64,000 nucleotides of DNA from Acidobacteria bacterium RIFCSPLOWO2_12_FULL_68_19 (GTDB taxonomy: Bacteria > Acidobacteriota > Vicinamibacteria > Vicinamibacterales > UBA2999), in the NCBI GenBank assembly GCA_001767525.1, contig MELF01000005.1, positions 1 to 64,000 of the forward strand, given 5' to 3'. The notes under the pieces were generated by a model, which was not told where the DNA came from, made no database searches, and saw only the letters and a program-made list of their open reading frames with translations. The first letter of the stretch is position 1; each line of letters begins with the position of its first letter. Shown one piece after another: positions 8,301-16,673 of the stretch. The position numbers and the translations under genes are program-made.

Positions 8301-10103
8301 ATGGATCAGGCCCACATCCGGAACTTCTCGATCATCGCGCACATCGACCATGGCAAGTCGACGCTGGCGGATCGCTTCCTTGAGCTCACCGGCGCGCTCG
8401 AGGCGCGGGAGATGGAGGCGCAGGTCCTCGACGCCATGGATCTCGAGCGCGAGCGCGGCATCACCATCAAGGCGCATCCGGTCCGCTTGAACTACACCGC
8501 GAAGAGCGGCCGGCAGTACGTCCTCAACCTCATCGACACCCCCGGACACGTCGACTTCAGCTACGAGGTGACCCGGTCGCTGGCCGCGTGCGAGGGCGCG
8601 CTGCTGCTGGTGGACGCGGCGCAGGGGGTCGAGGCGCAGACGCTCGCCAACGCCTACCTCGCCTCCGACAACGAGCTCGAGATCATCCCGGTCATCAACA
8701 AGATCGATCTCCCGAGCGCGCAGCCCGACGAGTGCAAACGCCAGATCGAGGACATCATCGGCCTCGACAGCGCCGGCGCGCTCCTCGCCAGCGCGAAGGA
8801 GGGGACCGGCGTCCGGGAGATCCTCGAGGCGGTCATCGCCCGCTTCCACCCGCCCACGGGCAACCCCGACGCGCCGCTCAAGGCGCTCATCTTCGACTCC
8901 TGGTACGACGCCTACCGCGGCGTCGTCATCGTCGTGCGCGTCATCGACGGCGTGCTGCGGCCGAAGATGAAGGTGCGCCTGATGGCGACAGCGCAGGACT
9001 ACGAGGTCGACGAGCTCGGCGTCTTCTCGCCGAAGGCGCTGCCGGTCGATGCGCTCGGCGTCGGCGAGGTCGGCTTCCTGGTGGCCAACATCAAGCGCGT
9101 GGCCGACGCGAAGATCGGCGATACGGTCACCGAGACGGCGCGGCCGACGGCGGAGCCGTTTCCCGGCTTCAAGGAACTGAAGCCGATGGTGTTCGCGGGC
9201 CTCTATCCGGTGGAAGGCCACGAGTATCCCGAGCTCCGCGAGGCGCTCGAGAAGCTCCGCCTGAACGACGCCTCCTTCCACTACGAGCCGGAGACCTCCG
9301 CCGCCCTCGGCTTCGGCTTCCGGTGCGGCTTCCTGGGGCTGCTGCACATGGAAATCGTCCAGGAGCGGCTCGAGCGCGAGTTCGGGATGGACCTGGTCAC
9401 GACGGCGCCGGGCGTGCTGTACCGGGTGACCACCACCGACGGCGAGGTGCACGAAGTGGACAGCCCCGCCAAGCTGCCCGACGCCGGCCGCATCGCCAGG
9501 CTGGAGGAGCCGGTCATCACGGCGATGATCCTCACGCCGTCGGAGTACGTCGGCCCGATCCTGCAGCTCTGCCAGGACAAGCGGGGGGTCCAGAAGAAGC
9601 TGGAATACCTGAAGTCGGACCGCGTGCTCGTCACCTACGAGCTGCCGTTCAACGAGGTCGTCATGGACTTCTACGACCGGCTGAAGACGATCTCGCGCGG
9701 GTACGGCTCGCTCGATTACCATGTGACCGGCTACTGGGAGTCGCCGCTCGTCAAGATGGACATCCTGGTGAACGGGGAGCCGGTCGACGCGCTCTCGATC
9801 ATCGTGCACCGCGACGCCGCCTACGAGCGCGGGCGGGCGCTGGCGGCGAAGATGCGCGAGCTGATTCCGCGGCAGATGTTCGAGATTGCCATCCAGGCGG
9901 CGATCGGCAACCGGATCATCGCCCGGGAGAGCGTCAAGCCGCTCCGCAAGAACGTGCTCGCCAAGTGCTACGGCGGCGACATCACGCGCAAGCGGAAGCT
10001 GCTCGAGAAGCAGAAGGCGGGAAAGAAGCGCATGAAGCGGGTCGGCCGCGTGGAAATCCCGCAGGAAGCGTTCCTGGCCGTACTGAAGGTGGGGACCGAA
10101 TGA
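8301..10103 (+). CDS. lepA: Elongation factor 4 (LepA) GTPase
   Basis: This translational GTPase binds the ribosome and can back-translocate it. The full family length (600 aa) is present. The G domain begins at once with [17 protein letters not shown] (G1), then [14 protein letters not shown] (G3) and NKIDLP (G4). The C-terminus has the LepA-specific end with [15 protein letters not shown] and GKKRMKRVG, after the EF-G-like domains. The start is fixed by the N-terminal family pattern. The stop overlaps the lepB start (ATGA), so the two genes are translationally coupled, a common pairing. A 76-base diverged copy of this gene's first codons lies just upstream. Confidence 0.98.
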   Translation: MDQAHIRNFSIIAHIDHGKSTLADRFLELTGALEAREMEAQVLDAMDLERERGITIKAHPVRLNYTAKSGRQYVLNLIDTPGHVDFSYEVTRSLAACEGALLLVDAAQGVEAQTLANAYLASDNELEIIPVINKIDLPSAQPDECKRQIEDIIGLDSAGALLASAKEGTGVREILEAVIARFHPPTGNPDAPLKALIFDSWYDAYRGVVIVVRVIDGVLRPKMKVRLMATAQDYEVDELGVFSPKALPVDALGVGEVGFLVANIKRVADAKIGDTVTETARPTAEPFPGFKELKPMVFAGLYPVEGHEYPELREALEKLRLNDASFHYEPETSAALGFGFRCGFLGLLHMEIVQERLEREFGMDLVTTAPGVLYRVTTTDGEVHEVDSPAKLPDAGRIARLEEPVITAMILTPSEYVGPILQLCQDKRGVQKKLEYLKSDRVLVTYELPFNEVVMDFYDRLKTISRGYGSLDYHVTGYWESPLVKMDILVNGEPVDALSIIVHRDAAYERGRALAAKMRELIPRQMFEIAIQAAIGNRIIARESVKPLRKNVLAKCYGGDITRKRKLLEKQKAGKKRMKRVGRVEIPQEAFLAVLKVGTE

Positions 10104-10777
10104 GGAATGACGCCGGTCCGGCTGGAGCCGGAGGCCACGTGCCTTACAAGAAATCGACAGCCCGGGAGTACTTCGAGTCGATCTGCATCGCCGTGATCCT
10201 GGCGCTCTTCGTGCGCACGTTCGTCGTCCAGGCGTTCAAGATCCCGACCGGGTCGATGGAGAACAATCTGCTCATCGGCGACCACCTGCTCGTCAACAAG
10301 TTCGTCCACGCGCCGACGACCACGCGCCTCGAGCGGATGCTGCTGCCGATCGATCCCATCCGGCGCGGCGACATCGTCGTCTTCAAGTATCCGGAGGATC
10401 CGGAGCGCGATTTCATCAAGCGCGTCATCGGGCTGCCGGGCGAATCCGTCGAGCTGCGGAACAAGAAGGTCTACATCGACGGCACGCCGCTCGACGAGCC
10501 CTACGTGCAGTTCCTGATCCCGCCCGACGAGGACGGCGCGTCCGACTTCGACGTGCGGGTGCAGTACGGGCCCGTCACCGTGCCGGAGGACCACTATTTC
10601 ATGATGGGCGACAACCGCGACAACTCCCAGGACAGCCGCTACTGGGGGTTCCTGCCGCGGGATTACGTCAAAGGCCGGGCGCTCTTCGTGTACTTCTCGT
10701 TCGGCGAGGACGGCGGCGGACTCCCCGGGCCGCTCGGAGGGATCCGCTGGAGCCGCATGCTTCACCAGATTCACTGA
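10100..10777 (+). CDS. lepB: Signal peptidase I
   Basis: This inner-membrane protease removes signal peptides from exported proteins. The 225-residue protein has one N-terminal membrane segment ([21 protein letters not shown]). The catalytic Ser lies in [11 protein letters not shown] (Ser52) and the Lys general base in [13 protein letters not shown] (Lys107). The C-terminal [14 protein letters not shown] box is intact. The ATG overlaps the lepA stop by four bases. The much longer ORF in this frame (from 8588) is an out-of-frame shadow of lepA fused to this gene and is not real. Confidence 0.97.
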   Translation: MRNDAGPAGAGGHVPYKKSTAREYFESICIAVILALFVRTFVVQAFKIPTGSMENNLLIGDHLLVNKFVHAPTTTRLERMLLPIDPIRRGDIVVFKYPEDPERDFIKRVIGLPGESVELRNKKVYIDGTPLDEPYVQFLIPPDEDGASDFDVRVQYGPVTVPEDHYFMMGDNRDNSQDSRYWGFLPRDYVKGRALFVYFSFGEDGGGLPGPLGGIRWSRMLHQIH

Positions 10778-10782
10778 CGCCG

Positions 10783-10818
10783 GGTCCGCGGCGCATGGCC
10801 CGCGGGCGCCGCGGGACC
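10783..10818. terminator. Hairpin between convergent lepB and cyclodeaminase genes
   Basis: GGTCCGCGGCGC pairs with GCGCCGCGGGACC around an 11-base loop, with one bulged base. It lies between two converging genes. Neither side has a clear T-run, so it may act only as a weak or Rho-assisted bidirectional terminator. Confidence 0.5.
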
Positions 10819-10830
10819 AAGCCTACGCGC

Positions 10831-11454
10831 CTACGTGCGCAGGGCCGTGCGCGCGCGGGCGGCGTCCGCCTCGCCGTCGGCGGTGAGCTGCACACGCTCG
10901 ACGGCGGCGCGCTCGGCGAACGCCGCATCCGACACGCTCTTCACGTTCACAGCGACGTTCATGTCCGCGGCGCGCAACGCGGCGACGAGGAGCTCGACGG
11001 CGGCGCCGGTGTCGGTGGCGGCCTTCGGGTTGCCGTACGTGGCCACGACAACGGCGCCGCGCAGCGCCTGCTGGCAGCACCGCATCGTGTCGAGGGGCAC
11101 GCGCGTCGCGCCGAGCATGGCCGCGTCAATGGCGGCGCGGCGCCGGTCGCGGTCGCCGTCGGTGGCTCGTGGCAGCCGCATCGCGTCGACCACCTCCGCG
11201 TACGCCCGGCTGTCGTCGTCCACGAGCTCGACGAGCCAGTCGCGCAGCGGGCGGAGGCGCGCCGCCGCCTCCGCCAGATCGGCCGCCTCCTCGGGCGCGC
11301 CGGTCCGCGTCTTCGGCAGGCCCGCGACCATGATGAGCAGCGAGGTCCCCAGAGCACCGGCAAGCGCCGCGGCCGACCCCCCGCCAGGCACCGGCTCGTT
11401 CGACGCAAAGGCGTCGAGCAAATCGATCAGCGCCATCGTGCGGAACGACGTCAT
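10831..11454 (-). CDS. Cyclodeaminase/cyclohydrolase family protein (FTCD C-terminal domain-like)
   Basis: The 207-residue protein matches the formiminotransferase-cyclodeaminase C-terminal family, which converts 5-formimino-THF to methenyl-THF with ammonia release. Visible features are the N-terminal LLDAFASNEPVPGGGSAAALAGALG, the helical central part and PLDTMRCCQQAL. Its ATG overlaps the hutI stop (ATGA), so it is co-translated with imidazolonepropionase. This fits histidine breakdown, in which the formimino group is passed to folate. The separate formiminotransferase domain is not in this window. Confidence 0.88.
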   Translation of the reverse strand: MTSFRTMALIDLLDAFASNEPVPGGGSAAALAGALGTSLLIMVAGLPKTRTGAPEEAADLAEAAARLRPLRDWLVELVDDDSRAYAEVVDAMRLPRATDGDRDRRRAAIDAAMLGATRVPLDTMRCCQQALRGAVVVATYGNPKAATDTGAAVELLVAALRAADMNVAVNVKSVSDAAFAERAAVERVQLTADGEADAARARTALRT

Positions 11455-12701
11455 CTGGAATAGATTACCTTTCCGCGCTTGACGACCGTGCGAATGGCCG
11501 AGCCGCCGACCCGGACGAGATCGGTCGGGTCCCCCTCGACGACCACCCCGTCCAGCAGCTTGCCGGTTTCGAGGCTGCCGATCGTGCCCGCGCGGTCGAG
11601 CGACCACGCGGCGTTGAGCGTTGCCGCGACGAGCGCCTCTTCGAGCGTCATGTCCATGGCGAAGCAGGCCAGGGTGATGGCAAACGGCATCGACGAGGAC
11701 AAGCCGGCGCCGGGGTTGAGGTCGGTGCCGAGCGCGACCGGCACGCCGCCCTCGATGAGCATGCGCGCGGGGGCGTAACGGCCGAGCTTCAGGTACAGCG
11801 CCGCGATCGGCAGGAGCACCGCGCACACATCGGCCGCCGCGAGCGCCGCGGCGCCCTCCTTGTCGACGAAGACGAGGTGGTCGGCGGAGCGGGCGCCCAC
11901 CTCCGCCGCCACGCGGGCGCCGCCGCTCGGCGCCAGCTCGTCGGCGTGGATGCGCGGTGCGAGTCCCGCCCGCGTGCCCGCCCGCAGGACGGCCGCCGAC
12001 TGCGCGGGGGTGAACGCACTCGCTTCGCAGAAGACGTCGCACCACTCCGCCAGACCGGAGGCCGCCACCTTCGGGATCATCTCGTCGATGACGACGGCCG
12101 CGTAGTCGTCTGACCGCGAGCGGTACTCCGCTGGGACGGCGTGGGCGCCGAGGAACGTCGGCACCAGGTCGATCGGATGCGCCGCGTCGAGTCGACGGAT
12201 CGCCCGGAGCTGCCGGATCTCCGCCTCGGTGGCGAGTCCGTAGCCGCTCTTGACTTCGCACGTCGTCGTGCCCGAGGCGGCCATGTCGTCGAGCCGCGGG
12301 CGCGCCGCGCGGACGAGGTCGTCTTCCGAGGCGGCGCGCGTCGCTTCCACGGTCCGCAGGATGCCGCCGCCGGCGGCGGCGATCTCTCCGTAAGTGGCGC
12401 CCTCCAGCCGCTGCCGCAGTTCGTCACGGCGATCCCCGGCGTAGACCAGGTGCGTGTGCGCATCGACGAAGCCGGGGACGACGGTGCAGCCGCGCGCGTC
12501 GATCCGCACCGCCTCGGGCTCGATGTGCACCTGCCGCTCGAGCGCGTCGGCGGGCCCGACAAAGACGATGCGCCCCTCGTACGCGGCGATGGAACCGCCC
12601 CGCACGGCGGTGATCTCGCGCTGCGCCGCCCCGCGCCGTGGCGCCGGTCCCGCGCAGGTCGCGACCAGATCCGCGCGCTCGATGACGAAATCGGCGGTCA
12701 C
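11451..12701 (-). CDS. hutI: Imidazolonepropionase
   Basis: This enzyme hydrolyses 4-imidazolone-5-propanoate to N-formimino-L-glutamate, the third step of histidine degradation. The amidohydrolase metal motif is clear (VVPGFVDAHTHLVYAGDR), with EVKSGYGL, FLGAHAVP, HADEL and a C-terminal GTDLNPG. The start is set at a GTG (12701) because its GTGA overlaps the stop of the upstream DUF167 gene. The ORF extension beyond it is an antisense shadow with abnormal composition. The resulting 416 residues match the family length. It is the middle gene of a coupled three-gene minus-strand operon. Confidence 0.96.
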   Translation of the reverse strand: MTADFVIERADLVATCAGPAPRRGAAQREITAVRGGSIAAYEGRIVFVGPADALERQVHIEPEAVRIDARGCTVVPGFVDAHTHLVYAGDRRDELRQRLEGATYGEIAAAGGGILRTVEATRAASEDDLVRAARPRLDDMAASGTTTCEVKSGYGLATEAEIRQLRAIRRLDAAHPIDLVPTFLGAHAVPAEYRSRSDDYAAVVIDEMIPKVAASGLAEWCDVFCEASAFTPAQSAAVLRAGTRAGLAPRIHADELAPSGGARVAAEVGARSADHLVFVDKEGAAALAAADVCAVLLPIAALYLKLGRYAPARMLIEGGVPVALGTDLNPGAGLSSSMPFAITLACFAMDMTLEEALVAATLNAAWSLDRAGTIGSLETGKLLDGVVVEGDPTDLVRVGGSAIRTVVKRGKVIYSR

Positions 12702-12994
12702 CTTCTCGAGTCCTTCGTGTTGAGTTGTGAGTTGACGAAGTCCACCGTCACCCCTTCCACCTTCACCCGCTTCGACCGGCCGCGGTCGCCGGACACGATC
12801 GACACGGCGCGCTTCGGCACGCCGAGCGCCTTCGCGAGCACCTCGACGAGCGCGGTATTCGCGGCGCCCTCGACGGGCGGAGCCGTCAGCCGCACCAGCA
12901 GGGCCCCGTCCCGCGTGCCCGCCAGGCCCGACCGCCCGGCGCGCGGGATGACGCGCACCGCCAGGACGACGCCGCCCGGGACTTCGGTGGTCAT
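12698..12994 (-). CDS. DUF167 (YggU) family protein
   Basis: The 98-residue protein has the family pattern VRVIPRAGRSGLAG, then RLTAPPVEGAANTALVEVLAKALGVPKRAVSIVSGDRGRSKRVKVEG. The biochemical role of this conserved family is not established. It starts the hutI operon, with its stop overlapping the hutI GTG start. No Shine-Dalgarno sequence precedes the ATG. Instead TACTAT lies exactly six bases upstream, suggesting a leaderless mRNA. The 1.8-kb ORF in this frame is a shadow upstream of this start. Confidence 0.9.
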   Translation of the reverse strand: MTTEVPGGVVLAVRVIPRAGRSGLAGTRDGALLVRLTAPPVEGAANTALVEVLAKALGVPKRAVSIVSGDRGRSKRVKVEGVTVDFVNSQLNTKDSRR

Positions 12995-13000
12995 CGCGGG

Positions 13001-13008
13001 ATAGTATG
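13001..13008. promoter_or_regulatory. Overlapping divergent -10 boxes
   Basis: On the minus strand, TACTAT (13006-13001) is six bases from the DUF167 ATG. On the plus strand, TAGTAT (13003-13008) is 22 bases before the ATG at 13031, which has an AAAGGA ribosome-binding sequence. The two boxes share bases, so transcription of one gene set probably excludes the other. No -35 elements were recognised. Confidence 0.5.
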
Positions 13009-13030
13009 GTCGAGCGAAAGGACATTTTCG

Positions 13031-14107
13031 ATGACGAGACGCTTCGCGACGTACGCACCAGGAGCCGCCCTGCTGGCGTGCGTGGTCCTGCTGACGGCCG
13101 GCGCGTCGGGGCAGACGCCCGCCGCGGCCGTGCCGAAGTGGAAGGGCCCCAACGGACCGATCGACCTGAAACTCCAGGACCCGGTGCTGGTCGGCGCCCT
13201 CGATCTGCATGCGCATCTGGACCCCGACATGAGCGGCGGCGGCCAGGTGCCCCGGGCCATGGACGCCGTGGACATGGCGCGGATGGCCAAGGCGCGGGGC
13301 ATGCGGGGATTCGCCTACAAGACCCACATGGATGTCAGCTCGGCGGCCTCGGCGTACCTCGCGCGCAAGGCGGTGCCCGGCGTCGAGGTCTTCGGGCGGT
13401 TCGCGCTCAACCTGACGACGGGCGGGCTCAACCCGGCGGCGGTGATGCAGTTCACCTCGATCAAGGGCGGGTGGGGCCGCATCGTGGAGATGCCGACCAG
13501 GGACGCGCGGGTGCCGCAGAACGACGGCCGCCCCTGGGTGACGCCGTGGGCCGCGTTGTTCCCCGGCCTGCCGCGCTCGGTGCCGACGGCTCGCGACGGC
13601 GAGCTGCTGCCGGAAGCCAGGGCGATCATCGCGCTCGTGGCCACGATCAAGACCACCGACAGCAACGGCACGGTCGTCCTCGCGACCGGGCACGCGACGC
13701 CCGAGGAGCACGTGCTGCTGGCGCGCGAGGGCCGGCGGCTCGGCGTGCCGGTGCTCCTCACGCACCCGGGCGACAACGTCACCGACGCGCAGTATCGGGA
13801 CGTGAAGGCGCTCGGCGCGTTCGTCGAGGTGAACGCCGACTTCTATCAGGAACGCGACGACCCCGAAGAGAAAATCGCCTTCGCGGTGAAGCAGATTCAG
13901 CGGCTCGGCGCCGAATCGATCGTCATGGGCACCGACTGCGGCCAGCACGACAATCCGCTGCCCGCCGACTGCCTCGCGCTCGCGGCGCGGGCGCTGAGGG
14001 CCCGGGGCGTGACCGACCGGCAGCTCGACCTGATGGTGAAGGAGAACCCGGCGCGCCTCCTGGGACTGCCTCCGCCGGCGTCGTCGCGCGCGACGGCATC
14101 GCGGTAG
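13031..14107 (+). CDS. Secreted amidohydrolase-like protein (DUF6282 type)
   Basis: The protein has a Sec signal peptide (LLACVVLLTAGASGQ) and a mature TIM-barrel metal-hydrolase-like part. It begins with a metal-binding DLHAHLDPD, followed by YKTHMDVSS, LLTHPGDN and a C-terminal VMGTDCGQHDNP, all plausible metal or substrate sites. It resembles the DUF6282 group of the amidohydrolase superfamily; the substrate is unknown. An AAAGGA sequence precedes the ATG. Three exported cupin genes follow in the same direction with short gaps, so the four probably form one operon acting in the periplasm or outside the cell. Confidence 0.75.
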   Translation: MTRRFATYAPGAALLACVVLLTAGASGQTPAAAVPKWKGPNGPIDLKLQDPVLVGALDLHAHLDPDMSGGGQVPRAMDAVDMARMAKARGMRGFAYKTHMDVSSAASAYLARKAVPGVEVFGRFALNLTTGGLNPAAVMQFTSIKGGWGRIVEMPTRDARVPQNDGRPWVTPWAALFPGLPRSVPTARDGELLPEARAIIALVATIKTTDSNGTVVLATGHATPEEHVLLAREGRRLGVPVLLTHPGDNVTDAQYRDVKALGAFVEVNADFYQERDDPEEKIAFAVKQIQRLGAESIVMGTDCGQHDNPLPADCLALAARALRARGVTDRQLDLMVKENPARLLGLPPPASSRATASR

Positions 14108-14137
14108 CGAACCCCGTTTCATCAAGGAGCGATCGTC

Positions 14138-14599
14138 ATGCGAAAAGTCCTGATCGTGGCGGCCGGCGCCACCCTCGTCTGCGCGGGCGTGCTCGCCCAG
14201 AGCGGGATGCGCAAGCCCGGCACCTACAAGAGCGCGGCGCAGATCCGCGCCGAGCTGGACAAGTCGAAGCCCGAGCTCGGGATTGTGGCCGGGCAGAACA
14301 CACAGGTGGTCGCCGCCGGCGGCGGCCTGATCGTCGTGCGCCGACGGACCTCCGGCCCGAACAACGCCAGCGTCCACGACGACCTGACCGAGGTCTATGA
14401 GTTCGTCGCGGGCGGCGGCACGCTCGTGACCGGCGGCACGCTCCCGGATCCCAAGGACCGGACCGCCGGCATCAAAGGGGGCGTGTCCCAGAAAGTCCAG
14501 CCGGGCGACTTCGTGGTGCTGCCCCCGGGCACGCCGCACTGGTTCAGTCAGATCGACGGGTCCGTCACGTACGTGGAGACCCGATTCCCGGTGAAGTAG
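14138..14599 (+). CDS. Exported single-domain cupin protein
   Basis: The 153-residue protein has a signal peptide (VLIVAAGATLVCAGVLAQ) and one cupin barrel. The first cupin motif region is VHDDLTEVYEFVAGGGTLVTGG and the second is VQPGDFVVLPPGTPHWFSQ. His and acidic residues at the usual metal positions are present, so metal binding is plausible. A strong AAGGAG precedes the start. It is the first of three consecutive cupin genes; enzymatic or sensory function cannot be assigned. Confidence 0.8.
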   Translation: MRKVLIVAAGATLVCAGVLAQSGMRKPGTYKSAAQIRAELDKSKPELGIVAGQNTQVVAAGGGLIVVRRRTSGPNNASVHDDLTEVYEFVAGGGTLVTGGTLPDPKDRTAGIKGGVSQKVQPGDFVVLPPGTPHWFSQIDGSVTYVETRFPVK

Positions 14600-14622
14600 C
14601 CCCGATTGGAAGGAGAACGTCC

Positions 14623-15255
14623 ATGACGCAGTTGACCTGGAAGCGCGGCGCGCTTGGCCTGGCCGCGTGCTCGTTCGTGCTCACTCTCCCGGCAGCGACG
14701 GCCGTCGCGCAGCAGGCGCCGCCGAACGACCCCTCGCCGGTGATGCTGCCGGGCCACCGCTACGACCTGCCCGGCACGCTGATTACGGCCGCGCAGATCG
14801 AGGCACACAAGCAGAAGATGATCGCGGCCAAAGACGACGATGTGCCCATGAACATGGTGAAAGCGGGCGGCGCCGGCACCAGCAAGCAGGTCGGCATCAG
14901 CGTCGTCACCAGGGCCAAGGGGCAGAGCAATCCCTATTACGCCGTGCACGACGATGTCGCCGAGGTCTACTACGTGATGGAAGGACGCGGGCACCTGAAG
15001 CTCGGCGGCAAGCTCACCGACTGGGAGCGGCGGCCGGTGAGCGCGGGCAACGGCAGGGGCAGCCGCGGCCGGACGGCGGTCGGCGCCAAGGACGTGACGA
15101 TCGCGAAGGGCGACGTGCTGATCATTCCGGCGGGCACGCCGCACAAGTGGGAGATGGCCGACGAGTTCACGAGCTACGTTGTCGTGCGTCTCGACCCAGA
15201 CGGCGTGGCGCCGTTGATGGATCTGGGTACCGCGCAGTTCCCGCCGAGCAACTAG
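14623..15255 (+). CDS. Exported cupin protein
   Basis: The 210-residue protein has a signal peptide (ACSFVLTLPAATAVAQQ), a linker and a cupin domain. The motif blocks are YAVHDDVAEVYYVMEGRGHLKLGG and ITKGD-like AKGDVLIIPAGTPHKWEM. The spacing and the HDD...E pattern match the preceding cupin, so the two are probable paralogues. AAGGAG lies at good distance before the ATG, 23 bases after the previous stop. The ORF at 14667 in another frame is a shadow. Confidence 0.82.
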   Translation: MTQLTWKRGALGLAACSFVLTLPAATAVAQQAPPNDPSPVMLPGHRYDLPGTLITAAQIEAHKQKMIAAKDDDVPMNMVKAGGAGTSKQVGISVVTRAKGQSNPYYAVHDDVAEVYYVMEGRGHLKLGGKLTDWERRPVSAGNGRGSRGRTAVGAKDVTIAKGDVLIIPAGTPHKWEMADEFTSYVVVRLDPDGVAPLMDLGTAQFPPSN

Positions 15256-15282
15256 CGGCCCGTGCCTCCGGGAGGTGACACC

Positions 15283-16497
15283 ATGCGACAGCGACTATGT
15301 GCGGCGGCGGCCATCATCCTGGCGTTTGCGGCTCTCTCCGGGCAGGAGTACCAGCCCACCTGCAATCTGTGTCCCGGCGCCTATATCGCCAAGAGCGAGG
15401 TGGACGCCTACGTCACACGGGCGATTGCCAATCGGATCGTCGATCAACAGATTCGCGCGGTCGACGTCGGCAAGGCCAACGTCGGCATCGGGGTCGTCTA
15501 TCGAGGCCGGCAGACGAACGCCGAACCGGCCGTCGCGGAGCACGATCTCGTCAGCGAGCTCTATCACGTCATCGACGGGTCGGCGACCCTGGTGCTGGGC
15601 GCGGATCTCGTCGGCCTGGAACGCCGGCCCGCGACCGCCAAGACGGTCAGGGTGCAGAACGGGCCGGGCAACAACGCCAAGTCGATGCGCGACCCGGTCG
15701 CCTACCAGCTGAGCGCCGGCGACGTCGTCATCATTCCCGCCGGCACGGGCCACCAGTTCACGCGCATCGACGACCACATCACCTATTTGATGGTCCGGTT
15801 CGATCCCGACAAGATCGTCGGCCTCAAGAGCGAGGCCGACTCGAAGGCGGACCTGCGGACGAGCGGGATCGAGACGCCGGAAGAACAGCGGGCCGAAGCC
15901 GCCAAGTTCACGCATCTCGAGAAGGAGTACCAACCCACGTGTCGCCTCTGCCCGGGCACGTACATTCCCGGGAGCGAGGTCATGGCGTACCTCTGGCGGG
16001 CGAAGGCCAATCAGTTCGTGGATCAGCAGGTCCGCCAGGTGGACATCGGCAAGACGAACGTCGGCGTCGCTGTCGTCCATCGCGGCAAGCTGGCGAACCC
16101 GGAGGCAAACGTGGCCGAACACGATCTCGTCAGCGAGATCTACCATGTGATTTCCGGCGCGGCGACGCTGAAGCTCGGCCCGGATCTCGTGGGGAAGGAG
16201 CGGCGCCCCGCGACGCAGACGACGGTGAGGCTCCTGAACGGCCCCGGCAACAATGCGAAGGAGATCCGCAACGGCGTGTCCCACGAGCTTCGCCCCGGGG
16301 ACGTCGTCGTCATTCCCGCCGGGACCGGGCACCAGTTCACGCGCATCGACGACCACGTCACGTATCTGATGGTGCGGGTCGATCCCGACAAGGTGACACC
16401 GCACAAGACCCAGGCGGACTCGATGGCCGATCTGGCGACCGAGGGACGGGACTTCGCCGGCGGCGGCGCCGGGGCGGCGCCGGCGCCCGGGCGGTGA
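15283..16497 (+). CDS. Exported bicupin with duplicated CxxC-containing halves
   Basis: Two homologous halves follow a signal peptide (LCAAAAIILAFAALSGQ). Each begins with a Cys motif, YQPTCNLCPGAYI near residue 22 and YQPTCRLCPGTYI near residue 215. Each ends with a cupin barrel carrying AEHDLVSE(L/I)YHVI and VVIIPAGTGHQFTRIDDH. The halves are highly similar, showing a recent internal duplication. The CxxC pairs could bind metal or form disulfides. The start at 15283 has a GGGAGG sequence six bases upstream; the ORF start at 15262 lies before that site. It ends the 13.0-16.5 kb gene group. Confidence 0.82.
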   Translation: MRQRLCAAAAIILAFAALSGQEYQPTCNLCPGAYIAKSEVDAYVTRAIANRIVDQQIRAVDVGKANVGIGVVYRGRQTNAEPAVAEHDLVSELYHVIDGSATLVLGADLVGLERRPATAKTVRVQNGPGNNAKSMRDPVAYQLSAGDVVIIPAGTGHQFTRIDDHITYLMVRFDPDKIVGLKSEADSKADLRTSGIETPEEQRAEAAKFTHLEKEYQPTCRLCPGTYIPGSEVMAYLWRAKANQFVDQQVRQVDIGKTNVGVAVVHRGKLANPEANVAEHDLVSEIYHVISGAATLKLGPDLVGKERRPATQTTVRLLNGPGNNAKEIRNGVSHELRPGDVVVIPAGTGHQFTRIDDHVTYLMVRVDPDKVTPHKTQADSMADLATEGRDFAGGGAGAAPAPGR

Positions 16498-16513
16498 CGC
16501 CCGCGTGAGGGAA

Positions 16514-16538
16514 GCCGCCGCGGCGGCTCCGCGGCGGC
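16514..16538 (+). terminator. GC-rich hairpin after the cupin operon
   Basis: A perfect 10-bp stem (GCCGCCGCGG / CCGCGGCGGC) with a CGGCT loop begins 16 bases after the bicupin stop. There is no T-run, so it could be a Rho-type pause site or simply stabilise the 3' end. The remaining sequence to 16673 shows no gene. Confidence 0.45.
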
Positions 16539-16673
16539 GGCGCGCTGCGGCGCTGGCCGTGGCGGCGCGACGAGGGCGTCCGGACGGTTCGCCACTTGCC
16601 GTGAAGGAAGCAACCTGAGGCCGGCCTCACACTTGACGGGAGGGCGCCGGTTCTATGAGACTGGCGCGTACCC

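Noticed and set aside
8178-9809. A 543-residue minus-strand ORF
   Set aside because: It is antisense to lepA, which has complete family motifs; the shadow has none.
8588-10777. A 729-residue ORF overlapping lepA and lepB
   Set aside because: Its first two thirds read lepA in another frame with an Arg/Gly-rich, repetitive composition; only the lepB part from 10100 is real.
16633-16659. Promoter TTGACG / TATGAG upstream of cstA
   Set aside because: The spacing is only 15 bases and the -10 is poor, so it was not listed as a feature.
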